Shown: positions 1 through 4,850, counted from the first letter of the stretch. The stretch: 5,581 bases of DNA from Clostridiales bacterium (GCA_019420045.1 JAHZHY010000087.1:1-5581); one strand, 5' to 3'. Made by a program: numbers and translations. The notes: generated by a model from the letters alone, not told the origin.

Positions 1-45
1 CACAAAATCCTTCTGATAGTCCACCACGATCAAGAGCTTTTTCAT
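1..45 (-). CDS. Cysteine hydrolase (isochorismatase/nicotinamidase-like), N-terminal fragment
   Basis: Only the first 15 codons lie in the window; the gene runs off the left edge. They read MKKLLIVVDYQKDFV. A hydrophobic first strand followed by D-x-Q-x-D-F is the characteristic start of the isochorismatase-like hydrolase fold (nicotinamidase PncA, isochorismatase and related amidases). In that family the aspartate, here D9, belongs to the Asp-Lys-Cys catalytic triad; the Lys and Cys would lie outside the window. The ATG at 45-43 is preceded by GAGGTGG at 56-50, 4 bases away, a good ribosome binding site. The VOC gene upstream ends with TGA at 57-55, inside that ribosome binding site, so the two are probably co-transcribed and may be translationally coupled. 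Nicotinamidase (NAD salvage) is the likeliest member because its N-terminus looks like this, but 15 residues cannot separate it from other cysteine hydrolases. Confidence 0.68.
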   Translation of the reverse strand, partial: MKKLLIVVDYQKDFV

Positions 46-49
46 GCTG

Positions 50-56
50 CCACCTC
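50..56 (-). promoter_or_regulatory. Ribosome binding site of the cysteine hydrolase, overlapping the VOC stop codon
   Basis: On the minus strand GAGGTGG lies 4 bases before the ATG at 45-43. The TGA stop of the VOC gene (57-55) shares its last two bases with this site. A ribosome finishing the VOC gene would therefore sit on the hydrolase initiation region, an arrangement that usually means translational coupling. Confidence 0.7.
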
Positions 57-423
57 AGTCCAGTTTCTGAAATTCCAGGGTGTATCCATTGGGATCGGAA
101 AGGAAAAAGGAATACACCGGGAAGCGGGCATGGTGCTGGGGAGCGCCTTTCACCTGGCAGGCCGGGTTGTCCTTGATGCGCTGATAAACCTCATCCACCT
201 GCTCCCGGCTTTCACAGTTGAAGGAGATGCACACGCCGGTGGCCATGGGGCGGGAGTCTCCATATTCCACAAAGCCCAGATAGCCATAGCCGGTGTCCAG
301 GATCAGATTTCCCTCTTTTTCCTGATGAATGGTCAGTCCCAGTACATTGGTATAATAGTCCCGGGTTTCCTGCTGGTTCTGACAGGGGAAAAAGACAACG
401 CTGGATTCCATCCACTTTTTCAT
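55..423 (-). CDS. VOC family protein (glyoxalase/bleomycin resistance/dioxygenase fold)
   Basis: A 122-residue cytosolic protein, the usual size of a single-chain VOC protein made of two beta-alpha-beta-beta-beta modules. Module 1 covers about residues 7-55 and has the typical helix-to-strand turn YYTNVLGLTI (about 23-32). Module 2 covers about 62-121 and ends with the family signature DPNGYTLEF (110-118), where E117 is in the place of the usual C-terminal metal-ligand glutamate. The usual first-strand metal histidine is not obvious in SSVVFFP (7-13); H97 and H98 lie before the second-module hairpin and could contribute. The ATG is supported by AGGAGG at 439-434, 10 bases upstream. Family members include glyoxalase I, fosfomycin- or bleomycin-resistance proteins, ring-cleavage dioxygenases and many uncharacterised proteins; no substrate can be named here. 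It is first in an operon with the cysteine hydrolase and has its own extended -10 promoter. Confidence 0.88.
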   Translation of the reverse strand: MKKWMESSVVFFPCQNQQETRDYYTNVLGLTIHQEKEGNLILDTGYGYLGFVEYGDSRPMATGVCISFNCESREQVDEVYQRIKDNPACQVKGAPQHHARFPVYSFFLSDPNGYTLEFQKLD

Positions 424-433
424 ACTTTCACAT

Positions 434-440
434 CCTCCTA
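434..440 (-). promoter_or_regulatory. Ribosome binding site of the VOC gene
   Basis: TAGGAGG on the minus strand, an almost complete anti-16S match, sits 10 bases before the ATG at 423-421. The spacing is slightly long but no better start is available: the next in-frame ATG is codon 5, which would be further still from the site. Confidence 0.75.
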
Positions 441-461
441 TTTTATGGGATCGCTACACCC

Positions 462-490
462 ATTATAGCAAGGTTCCCCCGGCTCCACAA
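462..490 (-). promoter_or_regulatory. SigA-type promoter of the VOC/hydrolase operon (extended -10)
   Basis: On the minus strand TTGTGG (490-485) is followed after exactly 17 bases by a perfect TATAAT (467-462). The -10 box is preceded by TGC, giving an extended -10 element, which can compensate for the weak -35 (3 of 6 matches). Transcription should start near 455, about 30 bases before the VOC ATG. The -35 box lies partly in the loop of the hairpin at 474-505, so promoter and upstream terminator share DNA. Confidence 0.7.
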
Positions 491-505
491 GGAGAGCCGG
501 GGGAA
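474..505 (-). terminator. Hairpin terminator downstream of the SLH surface-protein gene
   Basis: A perfect 12-bp inverted repeat: arms 474-485 (TTCCCCCGGCTC on the plus strand) and 494-505, with an 8-base loop. It begins 10 bases after the TAA stop (518-516) of the surface-protein gene on the minus strand. The stem is very GC-rich and would be very stable. The bases after it on the minus strand (CCTTGCTATAATG) are not a real U-tract, so intrinsic termination may be incomplete. On the plus strand there is no gene for it to terminate. It could also protect the mRNA 3' end. Confidence 0.6.
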
Positions 506-515
506 TTTACGGTCT

Positions 516-3500
516 TTAGATGGACTTTTCCACAAAGCGGGTGAGCATAGCGGCCACCTGGGCCCGGGTGCTCTCTTCATTGGGATTGAGCTTTCCCTGC
601 TCGTCTCCCTGAAGAATGCCCTGTTCTGCACACCAGATCATGGCGTCCTGCGCCCAGGAAGCCACTTTTCTGCCGTCGGAGAACTGCTCCAAGGCCTGGG
701 TGCTGCCGGTCACTTCCGGAGAGCCTGCGGCCCGGTAGAGCATCACCGCCAGCTGCTGCCGGGTGACGGTATCCTGGGGAGCCAGCCGGTTCCCTCCCAC
801 GCCCTGGATGATCCCCTTTTCCGCAGCCCACTGGGCGGCCTGCTCATACCAGGCCCCCTGGGGCACATCCCCGAAGGGAAGACCGGCGGAAGAGGCCGGC
901 TGGCTTTCCAGCCGGTGCAGCACCGTCACCACCATGGCCCGGGTCATGGCATCGCTCGGGGCAAAGGTGTTTTCCATGGTGCCGGAAAACAGCTGCCGCG
1001 CGCCGGTGAACTGAGCATAGGGTGCAAACCAGTCCCCTTCCGCCACATCCTGGAATGTGGCGGTGCGCTCTTCCAGGCGGATCAGGCCGGAGGCCTTCAC
1101 CTGAAGAGCCACTTCCCCATCCCGCCATACCGAGTAAGGCAGAACACGGGTGCTGCCGTCGGAAAGCACCTCCACCGCCACCACCTGGCGGCTTCCCTTC
1201 CAAGGAATGGAGAAGGAGGCTTTGCCGGTTCCCTCCGGCAGGGAAACCTGAGCGCTCACCTGGCCATCTGCTGTGGTGGTCACAATGGCTGTGGCGCCGG
1301 TATTGCTGACAGTGATGGTCACCGTGGTATCCTCACCGGGGTTTTCCGGTGTGGTTCCGCCACCGCCGCCGATTCCGCCGCCGGAACCACCACCTCCACC
1401 GATGCTACCACCGCCTCCGCCGGTGCCGCCACCAGAGCCGCCACCGCCCGGCGGTGTCACAGGCTCTTCGTCCTTGGTGGGCACATCCTGGATGGTTTCC
1501 CAGGCATTCTGCCGGGCGTTGGCCGCTTCTTCCGGGGTCTCCGCACGGCCGATGGCCGCAAGGCCCTGTTCCAGCGCCTGCTTCAGTTTCTGCTTTCCGG
1601 CATCGGAATAAAGGGACTGCTCCAGGCTGTCAAAGTCGCTTTGCAGCCCTGCGGTTTGGCTGTGCTTTTGGTCGGCCAGTGCCTCCCGGGTGCGCAGGGC
1701 CTGGGGCAAAGCAGAGGCGATGGCGCCCTTTACCGGCTCTCCCAGGCTTTCATACTGGGCCAGGGCTGTTTGATAATCGCTGAGATGCTCCCCTTTCACC
1801 TGATGGAGGGCCCGGGTGCTCAGGCCCCCCAGGGACTGTACCCACTGGGCCGCCTGGTGCAGATGTTCCAGCTGTCCGGCGGTATCCTGCAATGCCAGGG
1901 CGGCCTGGGAGGCCACCAGCTGTTTGTCCTGGGCATTTGTGAGAGAGCTGAGCTTTTCCAGCTGCTCCTGGGCCAGATCCGCAAGGGCCTGGGAAGCCAG
2001 GGCTTCACCCTGCCCGGCGTTTTCCTCTGTCAGGCCGCTTTGGAGCAGGGCCAGAACCGATTCATGGGTCTTTTTCCATCTCGACACCACTTCCTCTGTC
2101 CGGTTCTGGCGGGTGGGGACCTGCTTCATGGCGGCGATGGCCTGATCCCGGGCCGATTGCATCGCTTCTGGGGTCTGGGCGGCCTGGATATTCTGAACGC
2201 CATCGGCATAGGCCTGGGTCAGAGTGCCCCAGTCCTCCTGGGTGTAACGGAGTTCTTCCCCTTCACCGCTCTGATAGGAACGGAATTCCTCTTCCAGGGC
2301 CTGGATGTATTCCTTTTGCTGCTCTGCAATGGGAGTGCGCCATACGGCGTACAGCTCCACGGTGCCTCCGGCCACCGGAGTCAGCCCGGTTACCTGGGCG
2401 CCTTTGAGATACTGAAGAGGTCCGTCAGGAGTCCGGGACCAACCCACCAGCTCCTTGCCTCCCTGGGTGAAGGCATCGGTGGTGAGGGTGACCGCCTTGT
2501 CATAGGTGGCTTCGATGGTCTGAGTGTCGCCGGTGCCGCCATTGGCATGGAGCTTCACGGTGTAGGAATTGGCTTTCCACTGGGCATAGAGCCGGGCCCG
2601 GTCTCCATCGGTATGCTCTCCCGCCAGGTTGCGCACCGTCCGGCCGTTCTGATAGGTGTGTTCATCCTCGTTGGGTTGGGTGCTCCAATGGGAGAAGGTA
2701 TAGCCCAGGCGGTTGAATTGGTTTTCCTTCAAAACCACATCCTGATCCCAGGTTCCCTGCTGCTTTTCCATGGAACCGGCGCCGCCGTTGCCATAAAAGA
2801 CGATGGAATAGTTGTTGGGGACCCGGCGGCCGTAAAGGGTCTGGCCCTGTGCTTCCAGGGTTTCGGGAGTGGGGATGGTGTATTCTTCATCCAAAAACCA
2901 CTCCACCCGGTCGTGGCCCAGAATGGGGTTTTGCTCTTCGTAATCGTCCCGGTATACCGTCAGGCCCGGCTGGTCGGGCAGGTAGATGGTGCGCAGGTCG
3001 TTGTTCCGGCCCACAAACCCGCCCCCTTCCAGCTTGGTGTTGCCGCTCATGTCCAGGCTTTGCAGGTTGTTGTGGTCGATGTGCAGGAAGGTCAGGTTTT
3101 TCAGATGGCGCACATCGATGGAGGTCAGCTTGTTGTCAAAGGTCTCGATGAACTCCAGGGCGGCGTTGTCGGAAAGGTCCAGCTCTTTCAGCAGATTGTG
3201 CCGGGAATAAAGCCAGGACAGCTGACGACAGCCCGACAGATCCAGGCTGGTCAGATAGTTCATTTCGCAGTTGAGGGCGGTCAGCTTCTCTTTGCCGCTC
3301 ATATCCAGGCTGGTTAGCCGGTTGAAGGAGCAGTTCACATAGTCCAGCTGACCGTTCTGGGACAGATCCAGGCTTTGCAGCTGATTGTTGGCACAGTACA
3401 GCTTTTTCAAAGCGGTGTTGTTGGACACATCCAGCCGGGTCAGGGTGTTGCCGGAGCAGTTGAGCACCTGAAGGTTGGGGAAGTTTTCCAGACCGTCCAG

Positions 3501-3770
3501 GCTGGTCAGCCCCAGGCCGGACACATCCAGCTCCGTGACGCTCTGCCGCTCGCTGAGGGTCAGGACGCCGTCGGTGCCGATGCCGCTGAGGTTGTTTTTG
3601 TTTTTCAGCCAATTCCGCAGAATGGGGTCGGAAAAGGTTTTTTCAATGGACAGTTCCCCTTCCATGGAAGGGAGAGCAGAAGAATCTGCGGCCAGGGCAG
3701 ACAAGGTCAGCTGCCCACAAAGCGCGGCCGCTGTCAGGGCGCTTGTGATTTTTTTCAGATTGGTATGCAT
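516..3770 (-). CDS. Secreted LRR / InlB B-repeat surface protein anchored by three SLH domains
   Basis: A 1084-residue exported mosaic protein. A Sec signal peptide (1-27: K6-K7, hydrophobic core, AxA site at A25-L26-A27) leads into leucine-rich repeats (about 79-269; seven exact 21-residue units at 100-246). Two InlB B-type (Listeria-Bacteroides, Flg_new-like) beta repeats follow at about 320-399 and 402-477, each starting with an N-G-G turn and ending LYAxW. A mainly helical region (480-765) carries a 45-residue module twice (509-553, 721-765). Next come a Gly/Ser linker (775-805), a beta-rich domain (814-900), and three SLH domains (about 906-955, 966-1015, 1030-1080) with TRAM, TRQQ and TRAQ in the TRAE position. 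SLH domains bind pyruvylated cell-wall polymer, so the LRR end should face outward. A role in adhesion or ligand binding is inferred. The ATG follows GGAG (3781-3778) by 7 bases and is the only start giving a signal peptide. No enzymatic motif was seen. Confidence 0.93.
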   Translation of the reverse strand: MHTNLKKITSALTAAALCGQLTLSALAADSSALPSMEGELSIEKTFSDPILRNWLKNKNNLSGIGTDGVLTLSERQSVTELDVSGLGLTSLDGLENFPNLQVLNCSGNTLTRLDVSNNTALKKLYCANNQLQSLDLSQNGQLDYVNCSFNRLTSLDMSGKEKLTALNCEMNYLTSLDLSGCRQLSWLYSRHNLLKELDLSDNAALEFIETFDNKLTSIDVRHLKNLTFLHIDHNNLQSLDMSGNTKLEGGGFVGRNNDLRTIYLPDQPGLTVYRDDYEEQNPILGHDRVEWFLDEEYTIPTPETLEAQGQTLYGRRVPNNYSIVFYGNGGAGSMEKQQGTWDQDVVLKENQFNRLGYTFSHWSTQPNEDEHTYQNGRTVRNLAGEHTDGDRARLYAQWKANSYTVKLHANGGTGDTQTIEATYDKAVTLTTDAFTQGGKELVGWSRTPDGPLQYLKGAQVTGLTPVAGGTVELYAVWRTPIAEQQKEYIQALEEEFRSYQSGEGEELRYTQEDWGTLTQAYADGVQNIQAAQTPEAMQSARDQAIAAMKQVPTRQNRTEEVVSRWKKTHESVLALLQSGLTEENAGQGEALASQALADLAQEQLEKLSSLTNAQDKQLVASQAALALQDTAGQLEHLHQAAQWVQSLGGLSTRALHQVKGEHLSDYQTALAQYESLGEPVKGAIASALPQALRTREALADQKHSQTAGLQSDFDSLEQSLYSDAGKQKLKQALEQGLAAIGRAETPEEAANARQNAWETIQDVPTKDEEPVTPPGGGGSGGGTGGGGGSIGGGGGSGGGIGGGGGTTPENPGEDTTVTITVSNTGATAIVTTTADGQVSAQVSLPEGTGKASFSIPWKGSRQVVAVEVLSDGSTRVLPYSVWRDGEVALQVKASGLIRLEERTATFQDVAEGDWFAPYAQFTGARQLFSGTMENTFAPSDAMTRAMVVTVLHRLESQPASSAGLPFGDVPQGAWYEQAAQWAAEKGIIQGVGGNRLAPQDTVTRQQLAVMLYRAAGSPEVTGSTQALEQFSDGRKVASWAQDAMIWCAEQGILQGDEQGKLNPNEESTRAQVAAMLTRFVEKSI
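531..1055 (-). other. Three C-terminal SLH (S-layer homology) domains
   Basis: This is the cell-wall anchor of the surface protein. SLH1 (residues about 906-955) starts FQDV and contains GDWF, ARQLFSGT and TFAP before TRAM (943-946). SLH2 (about 966-1015) starts FGDV and has EKGIIQGVGG before TRQQ (1003-1006). SLH3 (about 1030-1080) starts FSDG and has EQGILQG before TRAQ (1068-1071). Three tandem SLH domains are the standard binding unit for secondary cell-wall polymer in Gram-positive bacteria. None of the three keeps the glutamate of the canonical TRAE motif; TRAM and TRAQ forms are, to my knowledge, common in this bacterial group. Confidence 0.92.
1356..1448 (-). repeat. Glycine-rich low-complexity linker (31 codons)
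   Basis: Residues 775-805 of the surface protein are almost only Gly, broken by single Ser, Thr or Ile residues in blocks such as GGGGS, GGGT and GGGGGSI. On the plus strand the DNA is a run of imperfect CCACCGCC/CCGCCACC trinucleotide units. It is flanked by Pro-rich edges (VTPP before, TTPENPG after), typical of a flexible linker between the exposed part and the wall-anchoring part. Such tracts can change in length by slippage in whole codons, so the length here may vary between strains. Confidence 0.85.
1476..1610 (-). repeat. Helical module, copy 2 (residues 721-765)
   Basis: This 45-residue segment aligns without gaps to residues 509-553 of the same protein with 16 of 45 identities by eye, including Y1, L9, Q11-A12, G16, I20, A23, TPE at 25-27, AR at 31-32, A35 and a terminal VPT. 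The pattern (AxTPE, ARxxA, VPT) resembles the short FIVAR-like helical units of Gram-positive surface proteins. It lies just before the Gly linker. Confidence 0.7.
2112..2246 (-). repeat. Helical module, copy 1 (residues 509-553)
   Basis: This is the partner of the segment at 1476-1610. It runs from Y509 to the VPT at 551-553 and follows the second InlB B-type repeat and a short charged helix (480-500). About 167 residues of further predicted helix, rich in Gln, Ala and Leu, separate the two copies. FIVAR-like is a resemblance, not a confirmed family assignment. Confidence 0.68.
2340..2813 (-). repeat. Two InlB B-type (Listeria-Bacteroides) repeats
   Basis: Residues about 320-399 (from YSIVFYGNGG to LYAQWKA) and about 402-477 (from YTVKLHANGG to LYAVWR) share the plan of this family: an opening beta strand, an NGG turn, a middle GYTFSHWS or ELVGWSRT segment, and a closing LYAxW strand. 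These small beta-grasp-like repeats are common in secreted Gram-positive proteins, often directly after leucine-rich repeats as in internalins, where they extend the molecule from the wall. Confidence 0.85.
3033..3473 (-). repeat. Seven tandem 63-bp leucine-rich repeat units
   Basis: Residues 100-246 divide exactly into seven units of 21 residues with the pattern LxxLxCxxNxLxxLDxSxxxx, beginning at L100, L121, L142, L163, L184, L205 and L226. The Cys in the sixth position is kept in units 1-4 and lost in units 5-7, while the LD(L/V/M)S or IDV core is kept in all. A less regular unit precedes (79-99) and a 23-residue degenerate unit follows (247-269), acting as caps. The regular period predicts a curved solenoid, a typical protein-binding surface. 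Confidence 0.9.
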
Positions 3771-3777
3771 TGATTTT

Positions 3778-3781
3778 CTCC
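3778..3781 (-). promoter_or_regulatory. Ribosome binding site of the SLH surface-protein gene
   Basis: GGAG on the minus strand, 7 bases before the ATG at 3770-3768. It is short but well spaced, and it fixes the start that yields the signal peptide. Confidence 0.7.
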
Positions 3782-3823
3782 GTGAGATGATATTTCTCCG
3801 GCCCTTCAGGCCAAGATTGCCCC

Positions 3824-3852
3824 ATTATACGGGCTTCCTGCCTCTTTGTCAA
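3824..3852 (-). promoter_or_regulatory. Consensus SigA promoter of the SLH surface-protein gene
   Basis: On the minus strand a perfect TTGACA (3852-3847) and a perfect TATAAT (3829-3824) are separated by exactly 17 bases: the full SigA/sigma-70 consensus. Transcription should start near 3817 and give a leader of about 47 bases. Such a promoter predicts strong, largely constitutive expression unless repressed, which fits an abundant surface protein. Confidence 0.88.
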
Positions 3853-3857
3853 TGGTA

Positions 3858-3886
3858 ATAACAGAAGGGATTCCAGCCTTTGTCAA
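3858..3886 (-). promoter_or_regulatory. Possible second, upstream promoter of the SLH gene
   Basis: A second perfect TTGACA (3886-3881 on the minus strand) is followed after 17 bases by TGTTAT (3863-3858), which matches the -10 consensus at 4 of 6 positions. It is weaker than the promoter at 3824-3852 and lies 34 bases upstream of it. Its -35 box is in the centre of the palindrome at 3876-3890. It may be a tandem promoter or a decayed copy. Confidence 0.4.
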
Positions 3887-3890
3887 AGGC
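3876..3890. repeat. Perfect palindrome GCCTTTGTCAAAGGC between the ZIP and SLH genes
   Basis: Seven-base arms around a single central base (3883). It begins 2 bases after the TAG stop of the ZIP gene (3895-3893). As minus-strand RNA it can fold into a 6-bp stem with a 3-base loop, but no U-tract follows, so it is at best a weak terminator for the ZIP gene. As DNA it encloses the upstream TTGACA and could be an operator. Which of these applies cannot be decided from sequence. Confidence 0.5.
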
Positions 3891-3892
3891 AG

Positions 3893-4687
3893 CTACAAAA
3901 ACAAAAGCAGGCTGACAGCCATCACGGCGATGAGACCGTAGATGGAAAGATGGTGCTCCCCATATTCCCGGGCCGCCGGGAGCAGTTCATCAAAGGAGAT
4001 GAACACCATGATCCCGCCCACGGCGGCGAACAGTACACCGAATACGCCGTCGTTGAAAAAGGGACGCAGCACCAGCCAGCCCAGAAGAGCCCCCACCGGT
4101 TCGGCCAGGCCGGAGAACAGGGAGTAGAAAAAGGCTTTCCGCCGGGAACCGGTGGCCTGGTAAATGGGCACCGATACGGCGATGCCCTCCGGGATGTTGT
4201 GCAGGGCAATGGCGGCCACAATGGGAAGCGCCAGAGCGGGCTCCTGCAAGGCGGAGACAAAGGTAGCCATGCCTTCGGGGAAGTTGTGGATGCCGATGGC
4301 AAGGGCGGTGAAAACACCCATGCGCATCAGCCCGGCATCTCCCGGGGACTTCTCCCCTTCTTGCTCCACGCCCTTCACTTCATGGGGATTTTCCGCCGAA
4401 GGGATGCATTTGTCGATGAGGGCGATGAGCAGCATGCCGCCGAAAAAGGCCGCCACTGTGGCCCAGCTGCCCCCTTTTTCACCCAGAGCGCCGGTGAGAA
4501 ACTCCCGGGCCTTTTGCAGAATGTCGGTCATGGACACATAGACCATTACCCCGGCGGAAAAACCCAAGGCGATGGAGAGAAATTTGCGATTGGTCCGGCG
4601 GCTGACCAGAGCGATCAGACTGCCGATGCCGGTGCTCAGCCCGGCCAGGGCGGTGAGCAGAAAGGCAAATAAAATAGAATGATCCAA
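3893..4687 (-). CDS. zupT: ZIP family divalent metal transporter (ZupT-like)
   Basis: A 264-residue inner-membrane protein, close to the 257 residues of E. coli ZupT, with about eight hydrophobic segments. It should import divalent cations such as Zn2+, Mn2+ or Fe2+; selectivity cannot be read from sequence. The two ZIP signatures are clear: HNFPEG (H134, N135, P137, E138) in the fourth membrane segment and HNIPEG (H163, N164, P166, E167) in the fifth; together they form the binuclear metal centre. SGLAEPVGA (192-200, with E196) and the [15 protein letters not shown] segment (232-246) also match ZupT/GufA-type members. The loop at about 97-120 is acidic with a single His, so it is not the His-rich loop of many eukaryotic ZIPs. 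The start is TTG at 4687-4685, chosen because AAAGGAG lies 8 bases upstream and the nearby ATG (4694-4692) is out of frame. It has its own promoter and is divergent from the phosphatase gene. Confidence 0.93.
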   Translation of the reverse strand: MDHSILFAFLLTALAGLSTGIGSLIALVSRRTNRKFLSIALGFSAGVMVYVSMTDILQKAREFLTGALGEKGGSWATVAAFFGGMLLIALIDKCIPSAENPHEVKGVEQEGEKSPGDAGLMRMGVFTALAIGIHNFPEGMATFVSALQEPALALPIVAAIALHNIPEGIAVSVPIYQATGSRRKAFFYSLFSGLAEPVGALLGWLVLRPFFNDGVFGVLFAAVGGIMVFISFDELLPAAREYGEHHLSIYGLIAVMAVSLLLFL

Positions 4688-4695
4688 AAAACATT

Positions 4696-4702
4696 CTCCT
4701 TT
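4696..4702 (-). promoter_or_regulatory. Ribosome binding site that selects the TTG start of the ZIP gene
   Basis: AAAGGAG on the minus strand ends 8 bases before TTG (4687-4685), the ideal distance. The ATG at 4694-4692 is only 1 base from this site and opens a different frame, which yields a 71-codon product with no family resemblance. The TTG start is therefore preferred. Confidence 0.75.
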
Positions 4703-4714
4703 CTGTGTTCTTTG

Positions 4715-4734
4715 AGGTTTGTGCAGGCTAACCT
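4715..4734. promoter_or_regulatory. Inverted repeat AGGTT-N10-AACCT at the predicted ZIP transcription start
   Basis: Perfect 5-base arms (4715-4719 and 4730-4734) flank 10 bases. The right half, AGGCTAACCTT (4725-4735), equals the conserved half of the DtxR/IdeR iron-regulator box as I recall it, but the spacing in the canonical box is 5 bases, not 10. The position, across the start point predicted from the promoter at 4741-4769, would suit a metal-responsive repressor of a metal importer. The assignment is a hypothesis. Confidence 0.3.
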
Positions 4735-4740
4735 TGGGTC

Positions 4741-4769
4741 AGTGTATCATGTTCCCTCCTTTTGGTCAA
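4741..4769 (-). promoter_or_regulatory. SigA-type promoter of the ZIP transporter gene
   Basis: On the minus strand TTGACC (4769-4764, 5 of 6 matches) is followed after 17 bases by TACACT (4746-4741, 4 of 6). TGA directly before the -10 box gives an extended -10 element. Transcription should begin near 4734, leaving a leader of about 47 bases. Confidence 0.65.
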
Positions 4770-4798
4770 TGGGAGAAATTTTTGCCATGATCCTTGCC

Positions 4799-4827
4799 TT
4801 GACAAGGAAAGAAAAATTTGGCACACT
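4799..4827 (+). promoter_or_regulatory. Probable promoter of the PPP phosphatase gene
   Basis: A perfect TTGACA (4799-4804) is followed after 17 bases by CACACT (4822-4827), a poor -10 box (3 of 6), but with TGG just before it, consistent with an extended -10. Transcription would start near 4834, about 26 bases before the GTG. The -35 box sits within the inverted repeat CCTTG-N6-CAAGG (4792-4807). Its -35 lies 29 bases from that of the divergent ZIP promoter. Confidence 0.5.
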
Positions 4828-4842
4828 AATGGAAACTCTGAC

Positions 4843-4850
4843 AAAGGGAG
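4843..4850 (+). promoter_or_regulatory. Ribosome binding site that selects the GTG start of the phosphatase
   Basis: AAAGGGAG ends 9 bases before GTG at 4860-4862. The ATG at 4853-4855 is only 2 bases from it and is out of frame, ending after 23 codons (stop at 4922-4924). The GTG frame continues at once into the phosphatase motif SDIHG, so it is the real start. Confidence 0.75.

Noticed and set aside
1356..1448. CRISPR-like or satellite repeats in the CCACCGCC tract
   Set aside because: No repeat-spacer structure exists; the tract is in frame and encodes a Gly linker between domains.
1273..1611. A Pro-rich open frame on the plus strand resembling a poly-proline protein
   Set aside because: It is the complement of the Gly codons of the linker (GGN read backwards as CCN) and has no independent support.
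2366..2380. A small inverted repeat (CTCCGG-N3-CCGGAG) inside the surface-protein gene
   Set aside because: Six-base GC-rich arms are expected by chance in a sequence of this composition, and it has no positional significance.
915..3317. An 800-codon open frame on the plus strand, antisense to the surface-protein gene
   Set aside because: It has no ribosome binding site of note, no domain motif and a composition expected from the opposite strand of a GC-rich Gln/Leu/Ala-rich gene. The minus-strand frame has a signal peptide, LRRs and SLH domains and explains the region fully.
3715..3720. A possible lipoprotein cysteine (C18) in the signal peptide of the surface protein
   Set aside because: The residues before C18 are A-A-L, which do not fit a lipobox (small residue at -1), and an AxA signal peptidase I site follows at residues 25-27.
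4479..4694. A 71-codon frame starting with ATG on the minus strand, overlapping the ZIP gene start
   Set aside because: Its ATG is 1 base from the ribosome binding site and the product has no recognisable features; the TTG frame encodes a complete ZIP transporter.
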